Of a DNA stretch of 64,000 nucleotides, positions 26,744 to 35,550 are shown one piece after another; the first letter of the stretch is position 1, and every line of letters begins with the position of its first letter. The position numbers and the translations under genes are program-made. The notes under the pieces are model-generated. The model was given only the letters and a program-made list of their open reading frames with translations, had not been told where the DNA came from and searched no databases. This DNA is from Streptomyces capitiformicae (GTDB lineage Bacteria > Actinomycetota > Actinomycetes > Streptomycetales > Streptomycetaceae): the NCBI RefSeq assembly GCF_002214185.1, contig NZ_CP022161.1, forward strand, positions 10,485,486-10,549,485, in the 5' to 3' direction.

Positions 26744-27286
26744 TCAGTCCTTGGGGTTCCCGGCCAGCCGCCGCAGCACCACCCCGCACCGGCGTGCGTA
26801 CGCGTGCTGCAAGCCCCTGGTCGCCGGGCCGCCCGCGCGGGCGTACCACTTGGCGCCGCGGCTGAAGGCCGTGACCGTCAGCCAGACCGTGCCGTCGCCC
26901 GTGCGGTCGACGACGAAGGCCTCCTCGCCGCACTCCGGGTGGCCGGGGAGTGTGCCGTAGGCCCAGCCCTTGCGGCGGGGTTCGTCCACGGTCCACACGA
27001 CACGGCAGGGGGCCTTGATGACGCCGCCCAGGGTGACGGTGACGTCGACGCCCGGGGCCGCCTCCGCCGCGTCCGTCCTGATGCCCACGCCCATCGCGCG
27101 GTGCATCTCCCAGGTGAGGACCGCCTCGGCGGCCCTGGTGAACACGTCCGTGCCCTCGCCTATACGGGTTCTGACCTGCAACGGGTTGAAACCGGGCGGG
27201 CAGCGGCCCTCTCGGGTCGCGCCGACGTCGGCGTAGGTGAAGGGGCCCTCGGGGAGGTCGGGGCGGGCGGCGTCGCTGTGGGGCAT
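26744..27286 (-). CDS. DUF1990 family protein
   Basis: A 180-residue protein of the DUF1990 family. It carries the typical GFNPLQVRTRIGEGTDVFTR near residue 32, the WEMHRAMGVGI motif near 60, WAYGTLPGHPECGEEAFVV near 107 and a basic C-terminal helix. Family members are cytoplasmic and of unknown function. The ATG at 27286 is 14 bp inside the hairpin that terminates the upstream protease gene. Confidence 0.88.
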   Translation of the reverse strand: MPHSDAARPDLPEGPFTYADVGATREGRCPPGFNPLQVRTRIGEGTDVFTRAAEAVLTWEMHRAMGVGIRTDAAEAAPGVDVTVTLGGVIKAPCRVVWTVDEPRRKGWAYGTLPGHPECGEEAFVVDRTGDGTVWLTVTAFSRGAKWYARAGGPATRGLQHAYARRCGVVLRRLAGNPKD

Positions 27287-27299
27287 GAGGCCAAAGCCT

Positions 27300-27340
27300 A
27301 GGGCGGCACCCGGAGTCGCCTTCTCTCCGGGTACCGCCCT
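27300..27340 (-). terminator. Hairpin downstream of the M4 protease gene
   Basis: AGGGCGG-C-ACCCGGAG pairs with CTCCGGGT-A-CCGCCCT (one mismatch, 9-base loop). It lies 47 bp beyond the protease stop and just before the DUF1990 start. Confidence 0.75.
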
Positions 27341-27384
27341 GACTCAGATGTGCGTCGACTCAGATGTGCGTCGACTCAGATGTA
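27341..27384. repeat. Tandem 16-bp repeat, 2.75 copies
   Basis: GACTCAGATGTGCGTC at 27341-27356 and 27357-27372, then a partial copy to 27384. It fills the space between the protease stop and its terminator. Confidence 0.85.
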
Positions 27385-27386
27385 CC

Positions 27387-29048
27387 TCACGCCGTGACGT
27401 TGACCGCCGCCCACGCCGCGTTCACCGCCGCGTACTCCGCGCTGCTGGCGCCGTAGAGGGAGGACGCCGCGTTCAGGGTCGCCGTACGGGCGCCCTTGTA
27501 GTTCGTGGTCGACGTCATGTACGTCGTCAGCGCCTTGTACCAGATCTGCACCGCCTTGTCGCGGCCGATGCCGGTGATCGTGGCGCCGTTGGAGGTCGGG
27601 GAGTTGTACGTCACCCCGTTGATCGTCTTCGAGCCGCTGCCCTCGGAGAGGAGGTAGAAGAAGTGGTTCGCGGGACCCGAGGAGTAGTGGACGTCCATGC
27701 TTCCCAGGGACGACGACCAGTAGTTGGCCGAGTTGCCGTCCTTGCTCGGCTGGTCCATGTAGCGCAGCGGGGTGCCGTTGCCGCGGATGTCGACCTTCTC
27801 GCCGATGAGGTAGTCGCCCGGGTCCTTGGAGTTGGCGGCGTAGAACTCGACCGCCGTGCCGAGGATGTCGGAGGTGGCCTCGTTCAGGCCGCCGGACTCG
27901 CCGGAGTAGTTCAGGCCGGCCGTGTTGGAGGTCAGGCCGTGGGTCATCTCGTGGCCGGCCACGTCCAGAGAGGTCAGCGGCTTGACGTTGCCCGAGCCGT
28001 CGCCGTACGTCATGCAGAAGCAGCTGTCGGACCAGAAGGCGTTGACGTACGCGTTGCCGTAGTGGACGCGGGAATGCGCCGCGACGCCGTTGTTCTTGAT
28101 GCCGTTGCGACCGAGGACGTTCTTGTAGAAGTCCCAGGTGACCTGGGCGCCGTAGTGGGCGTCCACCGCGGCGTTCTGGTCGGTGGAGGAGCTCGTCGCC
28201 GTACCCGTGCCCCAGATGTCGTCGGAGTCGGTGAAGAGCGTGCCGGCCGAGGAGGACGTGGCGCGGGCCTTGTTGTACGTCTTGTGGCCGCCGCGTGTGG
28301 CGTCGCTGAGCTGGTACGTCGAGCCCGACAGCGTCGTGCCGATGGTGACCGAGCCGTTGTACTGGCTGTTGCCGCTGCCGGTCTGGATGGCCTCCCACTC
28401 GTACAGCTTCTTACCGGTCTCCGCGTCGGTGATGACGTGGAGCTCCTGCGGGGTGCCGTCGTGCTGGAAGCCGCCGACGACCGTCTCGTAGGCGAGGGCG
28501 GGCTTGCCGCTCGCGGCCCAGACGACCTTGCGCGGGGCCTTGTCGGCCGCGGTCTTGGTGGAGCCCTCGGCCCGGGCGGCCTTCAGGGCCTGCTTCTCGG
28601 CGGTGGCCTTGGTGACCTCGGCGGTGAGGTCGGTGACCTCGACGGCGGCCTTCGTCGCCTTGGTGACGCTCTTGATGTCGCCGGCCTTGGACTCGTGGAC
28701 GACCAGGTCGCCACCGAGGACCGGCAGTCCGCCGTACGTGCGCTCGTAGCGCGTGTGGACCGTGCCGTCCGCGTCCTTCAGGACATCGCGGACGACCAGT
28801 TCCTCCTTGGCACCCAGGCCTATCTCGTCGGCGGTCTCGGCCGTGGCCGCGTCCGCCTCCTTGATCAGGGCGGTGCGCGCGGCGGGGGTCAGCAGGACCG
28901 GGGCGCCGGCCGGCTGGGCCTTGTCCGCGACGGGGGCGGGCTGGGCGGTGGCACCGGAGGTCAGCCCGGTGGTCAGCAGCGCTCCGGCGGCGACGGCGGT
29001 CGCGATGGCCAGCGTGGTGCGCTTGTGACGCGCGTAGAGGGGAGTCAC
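27387..29048 (-). CDS. Secreted M4 metalloprotease (thermolysin type)
   Basis: A 553-residue preproenzyme. The signal peptide (RTTLAIATAVAAGALLTTGL...TAQA) is followed by an FTP/PepSY propeptide (about 50-210) and the M4 catalytic domain. The zinc site is HEMTHG with the third ligand Glu in GGLNEATSD; the proton-donor His lies in MDVHYSSGPANHFFYLL. A two-Cys loop SCFCMTYGDG is present. GTG start at 29048 with AAGGAG. It is exported to digest protein and probably monocistronic with its own terminator. Confidence 0.95.
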   Translation of the reverse strand: MTPLYARHKRTTLAIATAVAAGALLTTGLTSGATAQPAPVADKAQPAGAPVLLTPAARTALIKEADAATAETADEIGLGAKEELVVRDVLKDADGTVHTRYERTYGGLPVLGGDLVVHESKAGDIKSVTKATKAAVEVTDLTAEVTKATAEKQALKAARAEGSTKTAADKAPRKVVWAASGKPALAYETVVGGFQHDGTPQELHVITDAETGKKLYEWEAIQTGSGNSQYNGSVTIGTTLSGSTYQLSDATRGGHKTYNKARATSSSAGTLFTDSDDIWGTGTATSSSTDQNAAVDAHYGAQVTWDFYKNVLGRNGIKNNGVAAHSRVHYGNAYVNAFWSDSCFCMTYGDGSGNVKPLTSLDVAGHEMTHGLTSNTAGLNYSGESGGLNEATSDILGTAVEFYAANSKDPGDYLIGEKVDIRGNGTPLRYMDQPSKDGNSANYWSSSLGSMDVHYSSGPANHFFYLLSEGSGSKTINGVTYNSPTSNGATITGIGRDKAVQIWYKALTTYMTSTTNYKGARTATLNAASSLYGASSAEYAAVNAAWAAVNVTA

Positions 29049-29210
29049 ACAAGCTCCTTATGTGGGGGAGGTGCTCTGGTGCTGGTGCGGCGGGTGGAGG
29101 AAGAGTGACACTTGAGGCGTGTTCATGTCAGGAGTTCGCGATGATGTTGACCGAAAGTCGACTGTCCGGTGAACGTTTCAGAAATGTAAACGGGCGTGGA
29201 GGCGTGAACG

Positions 29211-29250
29211 GGCGTCGCCCCGGCGGGAGTTGACCCGCCGGGGCGACGCC
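29211..29250. terminator. Perfect 17-bp hairpin
   Basis: GGCGTCGCCCCGGCGGG (29211-29227) pairs exactly with 29234-29250 around a 6-base loop. It lies between the divergent M4 protease gene and the Tn3 remnant. It probably terminated a plus-strand gene or Tn3-side transcript that is no longer intact. Confidence 0.7.
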
Positions 29251-29374
29251 TGCTGTTCGGCCGTCATGTGAACTACGGGACGGTCCGCCGGCTCCAACGG
29301 CGCCACATTCCACAACGGCTACCTCGTCGAGCGTCCCGAGGTGAGCGCAGCATGACCAGGCACGGGAACCGCCC

Positions 29375-30982
29375 ACTCTGCGCTCGGGGGATGTGTTCGT
29401 GCCTGGCTCGCGTCGCTACGACAACCCGGCCGCCTACCTGTTCAAGCCCGCCCAGTGGGAGACGCACCGTACGGAGTTCTGCCACCTGGTCGGCAAGAGC
29501 CCCGACGCCTCGGAGGCCCTGCCGCTGGTGATGGACGAACTGGATGAGGCCCTCACCGACCTGGAGGAGGTACTCAAGCGCGGCGACGGGCCGGTCCGGC
29601 TGAACGACGACGGGGAGCTGGTCATCTCCCCGCTGACCGCGGAGGACATCCCTACCGAGGCCGAGGACCTGCACGCCGAGCTGGAGCGGATGCTGCCGAA
29701 CGTGCCGATCGCCTCGCTGCTGGTGGAGATGGACCGGCACACCGGTTTCCTGGACTGCTTCGTCCACGCCGGCGGCAAGCAGGCCCGTTCCCCGCAGCTC
29801 AAAAGGAATCTGATCGCCTGCCTCATCGGGCTCTCCACGAATCTGGGTCTGCACGGGATGGCCGCGTCCTGCGGCATCCCGTACGACGTGCTGGCGTGGA
29901 CGGCGGAGTGGTATATCCGTGAGGAGACGCTGCGCGAGGCGAACATCTGCCTGGTCAACTACCACCACCAGCTGCCGGTGACGGCGATGTTCGGCTCGGG
30001 CACGCTGTCCTCCTCGGACGGGCAGCGGTTCCCCACCCGGGGCAAGTCGATCACCGCCCGGCACCTGAACAAGTACTTCGTGTCCGAGGGCATCTCCACC
30101 TACACCCACGTCTCCGACCAGCACTCCACGTTCGGCACGAAGGTCATCGTGGCCACGCACCGTGAGGCCCACTATGTGCTGGACGAGATCCTGGGCAACG
30201 CCACGGACCTGCCGATCACCGAGCACGCCACCGACACGCATGGCGTCACCCTGGTCAACTTCGGCCTGTTCGACCTGGTCGGCAAGCAGCTCTCCCCGCG
30301 CATCCGCGACCTGGGCAAGATCACGCTGTACCGGATGGGCGCCAAGGCCGACTACGAGGGGCGGTTCCCGAAGGCAGGACCGCTGCTGACGAAGAAGGCC
30401 AATCTCGACCTGGTCGCCGACCACTGGGACGACCTGCTCCGTCTCTCAGGGTCGCTGAAGTATGGGCACGCCACCGCTTCCCTGATCGTCGGCAAGCTCT
30501 CCGCGTCCTCCCGGCAGAACGCGCTGGCCGCCGCGCTCAAGGAGTACGGGGCGATCAGGAGGACGATCTACGCGGCGAAGTACCTGTCGGACGAGGGTTA
30601 CCGGCGCAAGATCGCCCGGCAGCTGAACAAGGGCGAGTCCCTCCACGCCCTGCGCCGCCAGCTCCACTACGCACGCGAGGGCAAGGTCACCCGCCGTCAG
30701 CCCGAGCAGCAGAGCGAGCAGGCATGGTGCCTGACCGTGGTGACGAACGCGGTCGTTTGTTGGCACACCGAGTACATGGGCCTGGCCGTCGGCGAACTGC
30801 GGGGCGCCGGCCGCGAGGTGGACGCCGAGGTCCTGGCGCACATCTCTCCGGCCCGCAGCTCGGTGGTCAACTACTACGGCTCCATCACCGTCGACTACGA
30901 ACACGAACTGGCCCAGCTTGACGAACAGGGCCACCGGCCGCTGCGAACCGCAGCCGTGGACGAGCCCGGAGCCGGGCTGTAA
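29375..30982 (+). pseudogene. Tn3-family transposase, C-terminal half
   Basis: About 535 residues of a Tn3 transposase that would normally be close to 1,000. It starts within LRSGDVFVPGSRRYDNPAAY. The catalytic core includes LLVEMDRHTGFLDCFVHAGG with its acidic residues, HGMAASCGIPYDVLAW, VSDQHSTFGTKVIVATHREA with a core Asp, and LNKGESLHALRRQLHYAREG. The N-terminal DNA-binding half and left terminus are missing, so transposition would need help in trans. The stop is at 30980. Confidence 0.92.
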
Positions 30983-31098
30983 CAGCAGGCGTCGGTCAAG
31001 CTGTTGCGCTTGTGAAACTTGTGGGAACCACCTACTGGACGCCAGCGTGATCGGTGATGCTGAGGTTCTCGGCGTGGACAGGTCACTGGAGGTGGCAG

Positions 31099-32763
31099 GT
31101 GGAACGGGGCGCCCTGATCGCGGGCAGGTACGAGCTGACCGAACTGCTGGGCCGAGGAGGCATGGGTGAGGTCTGGGCCGGCCGTGACCGTGAGCTCCAC
31201 CGCAGCGTCGCCGTCAAACTCCTGCACCGGGACGACAACGCTCAACCCGAGCTGGTCCAGCGCTTCGAGCGCGAGGCAGTGGCCGCGGCCCAGATCAATC
31301 ACCCCAACATCGTTGCCCTCTACGACCGCGGCACGCACGGCCACCTGCAGTTCCTGGTCATGGAGCACGTTGAGGGCACCAGCCTGGCCCAGTACCTTCA
31401 CCGTCAGGGCCCCCTGGACCTGGACAGGGCCCTGGAGATCGCCCAGGAGATCTGTGCCGCCCTCGTCGCCGCACACGCGGCGAATGTCGTCCACTACGAC
31501 ATCAAGCCCTCCAACGTCATGCTCACCGCCACCGGCTCCATCAAGGTTGTGGACTTCGGCATCGCGGGCTTCACCCACACCCACACCTTCACCGTCGCGC
31601 CCACCACCGGGCTCTCCCCGGTCGGAACCGCCCAGTACGGAGCGCCGGAACAGTTCCTGGACCAACGCGGCGACGAGCGCTCTGACCTCTACGCCCTGGG
31701 CAGCGTCCTCTTCGCCATGCTCACCGGGGAGCCCCCGTTCGCCGACGGAACCCCCTTGTCGGTGATCCGCCGCAAACTCGATGAAGAACCCCGTCCGGTG
31801 GCCGCACTGCGCCCTGATGTCCCCGCACCGGTTGCCCAGTTACTGACAGACCTCCTGCGGCGTGACCCCGAGGACCGCCCCAGAACGGCCGTATCAGTCC
31901 GGCAGCGCCTCACCCGTCTGCGCACGGTTTCGGCCGGCCGGGACATTGGCGAGGCCGAGACCGAGTCCGTTGCGCCGCCCGCGGCGACTCTGAAGCTCAG
32001 CACCGGCCGGCCGGAGGCTGAAGACGCGGCCCGGAGCACGGACGCCGAGCCGCCGAAGACTCCAGTCTCCGCGCGCCGATGGACCGCAAGCAGACGCATC
32101 CGACTCCTGGCGGCGGCCCTGCCCGTATCCCTTGTGCTGGCGGTGACCGCCGTCACCTACTACTCCTCTGCGGCCCGCCACCGCGACACCACCGGCACCT
32201 CGCCCAGCGAGAGCGCCACTGCGGCGGCCCAGTACCTGAGGATGCCGGACTTCTGCGGGTACCTCCAGCGCAACCAGTTCCGGGGGCGACAGGAAATGAC
32301 GGCATCGGAACTGGGATCGGACACCGAAAACACCAGCAAAAAGGCGAACTGCGGATGGAAAAGCCCCGACTCCAGCACGAGTGGGTTCGAAATGACACTC
32401 AGCGCGACGCTGCTCAGCAAGGAGGGAGCGGCCGAGGAGATGGCCTCGATCAAGCTCGGCCGCGCTACGCAAGACATCGGCAGAACGGTGAGCCAGTTGG
32501 AGGGGATAGCGGACGAGGCGAAGCAGTGGGTCACCGACGAGTCCATCGCGAAGGAGGGGAAGCCGGGCAGACTCAACTCGACCACGATCTGGTTCCGGCA
32601 CGAAGGACTCTTCATTGATGTGTCATACAGAGAGTTCGGGGTCCCGCTGAACGAGACGGACAACAAAACTGTGGTCACAGAGCGCGCGAAAGGGTTCGCC
32701 AGGTCCCTGGAGATCTTCCTCAACGATGAGCCAGAGAACCACGAGAAACCGATCTGGGGCTGA
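31099..32763 (+). CDS. Membrane-anchored Ser/Thr protein kinase (Hanks type)
   Basis: A 554-residue kinase. The catalytic domain runs from about 8 to 270: GRGGMGEVW P-loop, VAVKLL with the ATP-binding Lys, catalytic loop HYDIKPSN, DFGIAG, and GTAQYGAPEQF activation segment. The loop has Tyr where most have Arg (HYD for HRD), so activation may not need loop phosphorylation. A Pro/Ala-rich linker, one membrane helix (LLAAALPVSLVLAVTAVTYY) and a 190-residue outside domain with two Cys follow. The GTG at 31099 has GGAGG six bases upstream. It lies between the transposase and the resolvase of a Tn3-type element, an unusual cargo. Confidence 0.92.
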   Translation: MERGALIAGRYELTELLGRGGMGEVWAGRDRELHRSVAVKLLHRDDNAQPELVQRFEREAVAAAQINHPNIVALYDRGTHGHLQFLVMEHVEGTSLAQYLHRQGPLDLDRALEIAQEICAALVAAHAANVVHYDIKPSNVMLTATGSIKVVDFGIAGFTHTHTFTVAPTTGLSPVGTAQYGAPEQFLDQRGDERSDLYALGSVLFAMLTGEPPFADGTPLSVIRRKLDEEPRPVAALRPDVPAPVAQLLTDLLRRDPEDRPRTAVSVRQRLTRLRTVSAGRDIGEAETESVAPPAATLKLSTGRPEAEDAARSTDAEPPKTPVSARRWTASRRIRLLAAALPVSLVLAVTAVTYYSSAARHRDTTGTSPSESATAAAQYLRMPDFCGYLQRNQFRGRQEMTASELGSDTENTSKKANCGWKSPDSSTSGFEMTLSATLLSKEGAAEEMASIKLGRATQDIGRTVSQLEGIADEAKQWVTDESIAKEGKPGRLNSTTIWFRHEGLFIDVSYREFGVPLNETDNKTVVTERAKGFARSLEIFLNDEPENHEKPIWG

Positions 32764-32810
32764 ACCGCCCCGTCGGCCCACGGTGCGGCGCACGGGATCC
32801 GGGCAGAGCG

Positions 32811-32922
32811 TTTCATAGGTGTTTCGCCTGTGAAACACCGTCACCCGGTGGACGCGTCCAGGGCGAACCGTGTTTCATGAGTTGTTGCAAACGGCTCGAC
32901 AGTTTGAAACCACTCATGAAAC
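32811..32922 (+). promoter_or_regulatory. Probable Tn3-type res site with three resolvase subsites
   Basis: Three inverted repeats with TTTC/GAAA-type arms lie just upstream of the resolvase: TTTCATAGG...CCTGTGAAA (32811-32835), GTTTCATGAG...TGCAAAC (32872-32892) and GTTTGAAACC...TCATGAAAC (32902-32922). Number, size and place match the three-subsite res of Tn3 elements, where resolvase recombines cointegrates and represses its own gene. Confidence 0.7.
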
Positions 32923-32933
32923 AGTCGGGGCTC

Positions 32934-33806
32934 GTGAGCGACGACTTCAAGCGGGTGGAATCGCACGCCTGCCCGATGTCCACCTGCGCCGCCCCCGCGG
33001 GCTCGCCGTGCCGGACCGGCAAGAGCAAGGTGGCCATCCAGTACCACACCGCCCGCTTCCGACTCGTGCCCCAACTCGCCAAGGCCCTCAACGTGCCGAC
33101 CCCCACCGTGCGCAAGCCCGGCTCCGCCTGGGCCGAGCTGCCCCGGCCGAGGAACGCCGGCGCAGAACCCGTCGGGCACGCCCGCCTGGGGTACGCACGT
33201 GCATCCACCGCCCGGCAGTCCCTCGACTCCCAACTCGACTCGCTCGTCGAAGCCGGGGTTACCCGCATCTTCTCCGAGAAGATCTCCACCCGCGCCACCC
33301 AGCGCCCCGAACTGGACAAGGCCGTCGCCCTCGCCGGCGAACTGCGCGCCTCCGGCGTCCGCGTCACCCTCGTCGTCCACGAGCACAAACGGCTCGGCCG
33401 CGGCATCGAACTGGCGACGCTCGCCGAGGAACTCAAGGCGGGCGACGTCGGCCTGGAGTTCCTCACGGGAGAACTCCAGGGCTCGCACGACCCCTCCGGA
33501 GTCGTGTTCACCGTGCTGGCCGCCCTGTCTGGCATGGAGCGCGAGTACATCCGCGACCGCACCCTCGAAGGCCACGAGTCCGCCCGCAAGCGTGGCAAGA
33601 CCATCGGCGGAGCGGGCGTCACCGACGACCACATGCTCTCCATGGCCCTCCACCTGCGAGAGCATGAGATGAGCCTGCGCGACATCGCCGCCCGGCTCGT
33701 CATCACCACGGGCAAGAAGAAGGGACAGCACCCCTCGCCCGCGACCGTCATGCGGATGCTGCGCGAACACGACGAGCACACAACCGCGATGGAACCCACA
33801 TCCTGA
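32934..33806 (+). CDS. Tn3-type serine resolvase with N-terminal Cys-containing extension
   Basis: A 290-residue resolvase. The core starts at LGYARASTARQSLDSQLDSL, with the catalytic Ser in YARAS. It contains FLTGELQGSHDPSGVVFTVL and the E helix MEREYIRDRTLEGHESARKR, and ends in a HTH-like segment (LRDIAARLVITTGKKKGQHP). An extra 80-residue N-terminus has the motif CPMSTCAAPAGSPC and resembles small zinc-binding modules found fused to actinobacterial resolvases. The start is uncertain: an ATG at 32916 lies inside res, so the GTG at 32934 is given. Confidence 0.88.
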   Translation: MSDDFKRVESHACPMSTCAAPAGSPCRTGKSKVAIQYHTARFRLVPQLAKALNVPTPTVRKPGSAWAELPRPRNAGAEPVGHARLGYARASTARQSLDSQLDSLVEAGVTRIFSEKISTRATQRPELDKAVALAGELRASGVRVTLVVHEHKRLGRGIELATLAEELKAGDVGLEFLTGELQGSHDPSGVVFTVLAALSGMEREYIRDRTLEGHESARKRGKTIGGAGVTDDHMLSMALHLREHEMSLRDIAARLVITTGKKKGQHPSPATVMRMLREHDEHTTAMEPTS

Positions 33807-33863
33807 CCTGCGGCGCAGCCCTTAGCGTTGTTTTTTCGGCGAGTACTACAACTGCCGCCAATT

Positions 33864-34073
33864 GCATCGGATGCGAACTCGCGACACTTTGCGATTCGCC
33901 GTCGACGGGCGGCAGTTCCTTGCCTGTGACCAGGGCCGTTGGGCTCGGAAGGCGGAAGCGACCGTAGCGACTCGCGGTGCGTGATCGCCAGTCGGTGTCA
34001 CTCGTACGACTGACTGACCAGCGGATCGCCCGCCGACTCGCATCAGATGCGGTTTTCTCGCATCCCATGCGAG
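33864..34073 (+). promoter_or_regulatory. Three GCAT-centred palindromes before the recombinase operon
   Basis: GCATC-G-GATGC (33864-33874), CGCATC-A-GATGCG (34039-34051) and CTCGCAT-CCC-ATGCGAG (34057-34073) lie within 230 bp upstream of the operon. The last one covers an ATG at 34067. They look like operators for a dimeric HTH protein, perhaps the one encoded as the second gene, or recombinase binding sites. Confidence 0.55.
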
Positions 34074-34093
34074 TGACGGAAGGTGGTGGACCG

Positions 34094-35221
34094 GTGCGGA
34101 TCGATGTCGTGGCTCCGGGGGCGGCGAGGCTTGAACTGGTGGGCGGGGTTGCCCTGCTGAGGCCGGAGGAGCAGGTCTTCAACGCGATGATGCAGGGCTT
34201 CGCCAACCAGCAGTTGGCCCGGAATCTGGCCCGCTCCACGGTCGAGGGCCGGGAGAATGCGGTGAAGGCGTTCGCCGCGTACGTCAACGCCTTCCCATGG
34301 CAGTGGACGCCGGCGATGGTGGACGAGTGGCTCGGCGACCTGCGCTCGCTGCGCGATCTGGCGCGGTCGACGATCCGCTCGTACTCCGAGGCCGTCCGGG
34401 CCTTCTGCTACTTCGCGACCGACCCGTTGTATGAGTGGGCGGACACCTGCCAGGAACGCTTTGGCACCCACCCGGTGCAGGTCGTGCACGAGTGGAACAC
34501 CGCCGTTCACGTTCAGGACAACGAGTCCGACCCGGCCAAGCGGGCCTTCACCCGAGCCGAACTGCAGGCGCTCTTCGACCACGCCGACGAGCAGGTGGAG
34601 CGCATCCGGGCCCGCGGCCGCAAGGGATGGCTGCCCGCCTTCCGGGACGCGGTGCTGTTCAAGACCGCGTACGCCTACGGGCTGCGGCGCAACGAGACGC
34701 GGATGCTGGACGCCGTCGACTTCGGCCGTAACCCGCACGGCCCGGAGTTCGGCGAGTTCGGTCTGTGCCGGGTCCGCTTCGGCAAGGCGAAGAAGGGCTC
34801 ACCGCCCAAGCGCCGTAGCGTGCTGACCGTGTGGGACTGGAGCCCCGACATCCTGGACGAGTGGTTCACCGAGATCAGGCCCCTGTTCGGCACCGACGGG
34901 AACCCCGCGGCCTGGCCCTCGGAGCGGGGCCTGCGGGTCGGCTGCCAGCGGCTCAACTCCCGCTTCGGCGCCTACCGCAAGGAACTCGGCCTGGACGAGA
35001 AAGGTCTGGATTTCCACTCGCTGCGAAGGTCGTACGTGACGCACTTGATCGAGGACGGCTGGGACCCCCGGTTCGTGCAGGAACAAGTCGGACACGAGCA
35101 TGCCTCCACGACCGCCCTTTATACGTGTGTCGGCTCGGACTTCCGCACCCGCACCCTGCGCCGACACCTGGACGACACCGTCGCCGCCGCTCTGGAGGCC
35201 CAGAACCGGAGGCCGGCGTGA
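34094..35221 (+). CDS. Tyrosine recombinase (first of a recombinase-HTH-recombinase operon)
   Basis: A 375-residue phage-integrase-family recombinase. The core-binding domain (about 30-140) has ARSTVEGRENAVKAFAAYVN. The catalytic domain carries the first Arg in AYAYGLRRNE, HSLRRSYVTHLIEDG (HxLR box), VGHEHASTTALYTCVGSDFR with the second His and the nucleophile Tyr. GTG at 34094 is chosen: GGAAGGTGG is upstream, whereas the ATG at 34067 is inside a palindrome. The stop overlaps the HTH gene by 4 bases. It probably works with the third gene. Confidence 0.9.
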   Translation: MRIDVVAPGAARLELVGGVALLRPEEQVFNAMMQGFANQQLARNLARSTVEGRENAVKAFAAYVNAFPWQWTPAMVDEWLGDLRSLRDLARSTIRSYSEAVRAFCYFATDPLYEWADTCQERFGTHPVQVVHEWNTAVHVQDNESDPAKRAFTRAELQALFDHADEQVERIRARGRKGWLPAFRDAVLFKTAYAYGLRRNETRMLDAVDFGRNPHGPEFGEFGLCRVRFGKAKKGSPPKRRSVLTVWDWSPDILDEWFTEIRPLFGTDGNPAAWPSERGLRVGCQRLNSRFGAYRKELGLDEKGLDFHSLRRSYVTHLIEDGWDPRFVQEQVGHEHASTTALYTCVGSDFRTRTLRRHLDDTVAAALEAQNRRPA

Positions 35222-35550
35222 AACGCCGGGTGGGCTACACCTGGAAGCTGCGCGAAGTGATGGCCTCCCACGGCATGTTCACCACCACCGAGTTGATTCC
35301 GCAGCTGCACGATCGCGGCGTCACCTTGTCCGCATCCCAGGTCCACCGCCTGGTCTCCGGGACTCCCGAACGTCTCTCGCTCCAGGTGTTGGCCGCGCTC
35401 TGCGACATCTTCGAGTGCACCCCGGCCGACCTCGTGACCACCGCCGCCGAGAACGCCGGGGTCCGCAAGACCGCCACCGGCGACCTTCCGACCACGTTGG
35501 CCGCCACCCCGCTGCGGCCCCGCCGAGCGCGGATCCTGCCCGACTCATGA
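35218..35550 (+). CDS. XRE-family helix-turn-helix protein
   Basis: A 110-residue protein with a Cro/CI-type HTH: YTWKLREVMASHGMFTTTEL, then GVTLSASQVHRLVSGTPERL and LQVLAALCDIFECTPADL. GTG start at 35218 overlaps the first recombinase stop; the stop overlaps the next start as ATGA. Such small DNA-binding proteins between two recombinases could act as excisionase, regulator or architectural factor. It could bind the palindromes upstream. Confidence 0.88.
   Translation: MKRRVGYTWKLREVMASHGMFTTTELIPQLHDRGVTLSASQVHRLVSGTPERLSLQVLAALCDIFECTPADLVTTAAENAGVRKTATGDLPTTLAATPLRPRRARILPDS

Noticed and set aside
27237..29108. 623-codon plus-strand frame opposite the M4 protease
   Set aside because: Composition is Val/Gly/Arg/Asp-repetitive and antisense to an evident zinc protease.
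30983..31060. Right terminal inverted repeat of the Tn3 element
   Set aside because: The left end is lost, so no partner repeat is available to prove an end; the sequence between the transposase stop and the kinase could simply be leader.
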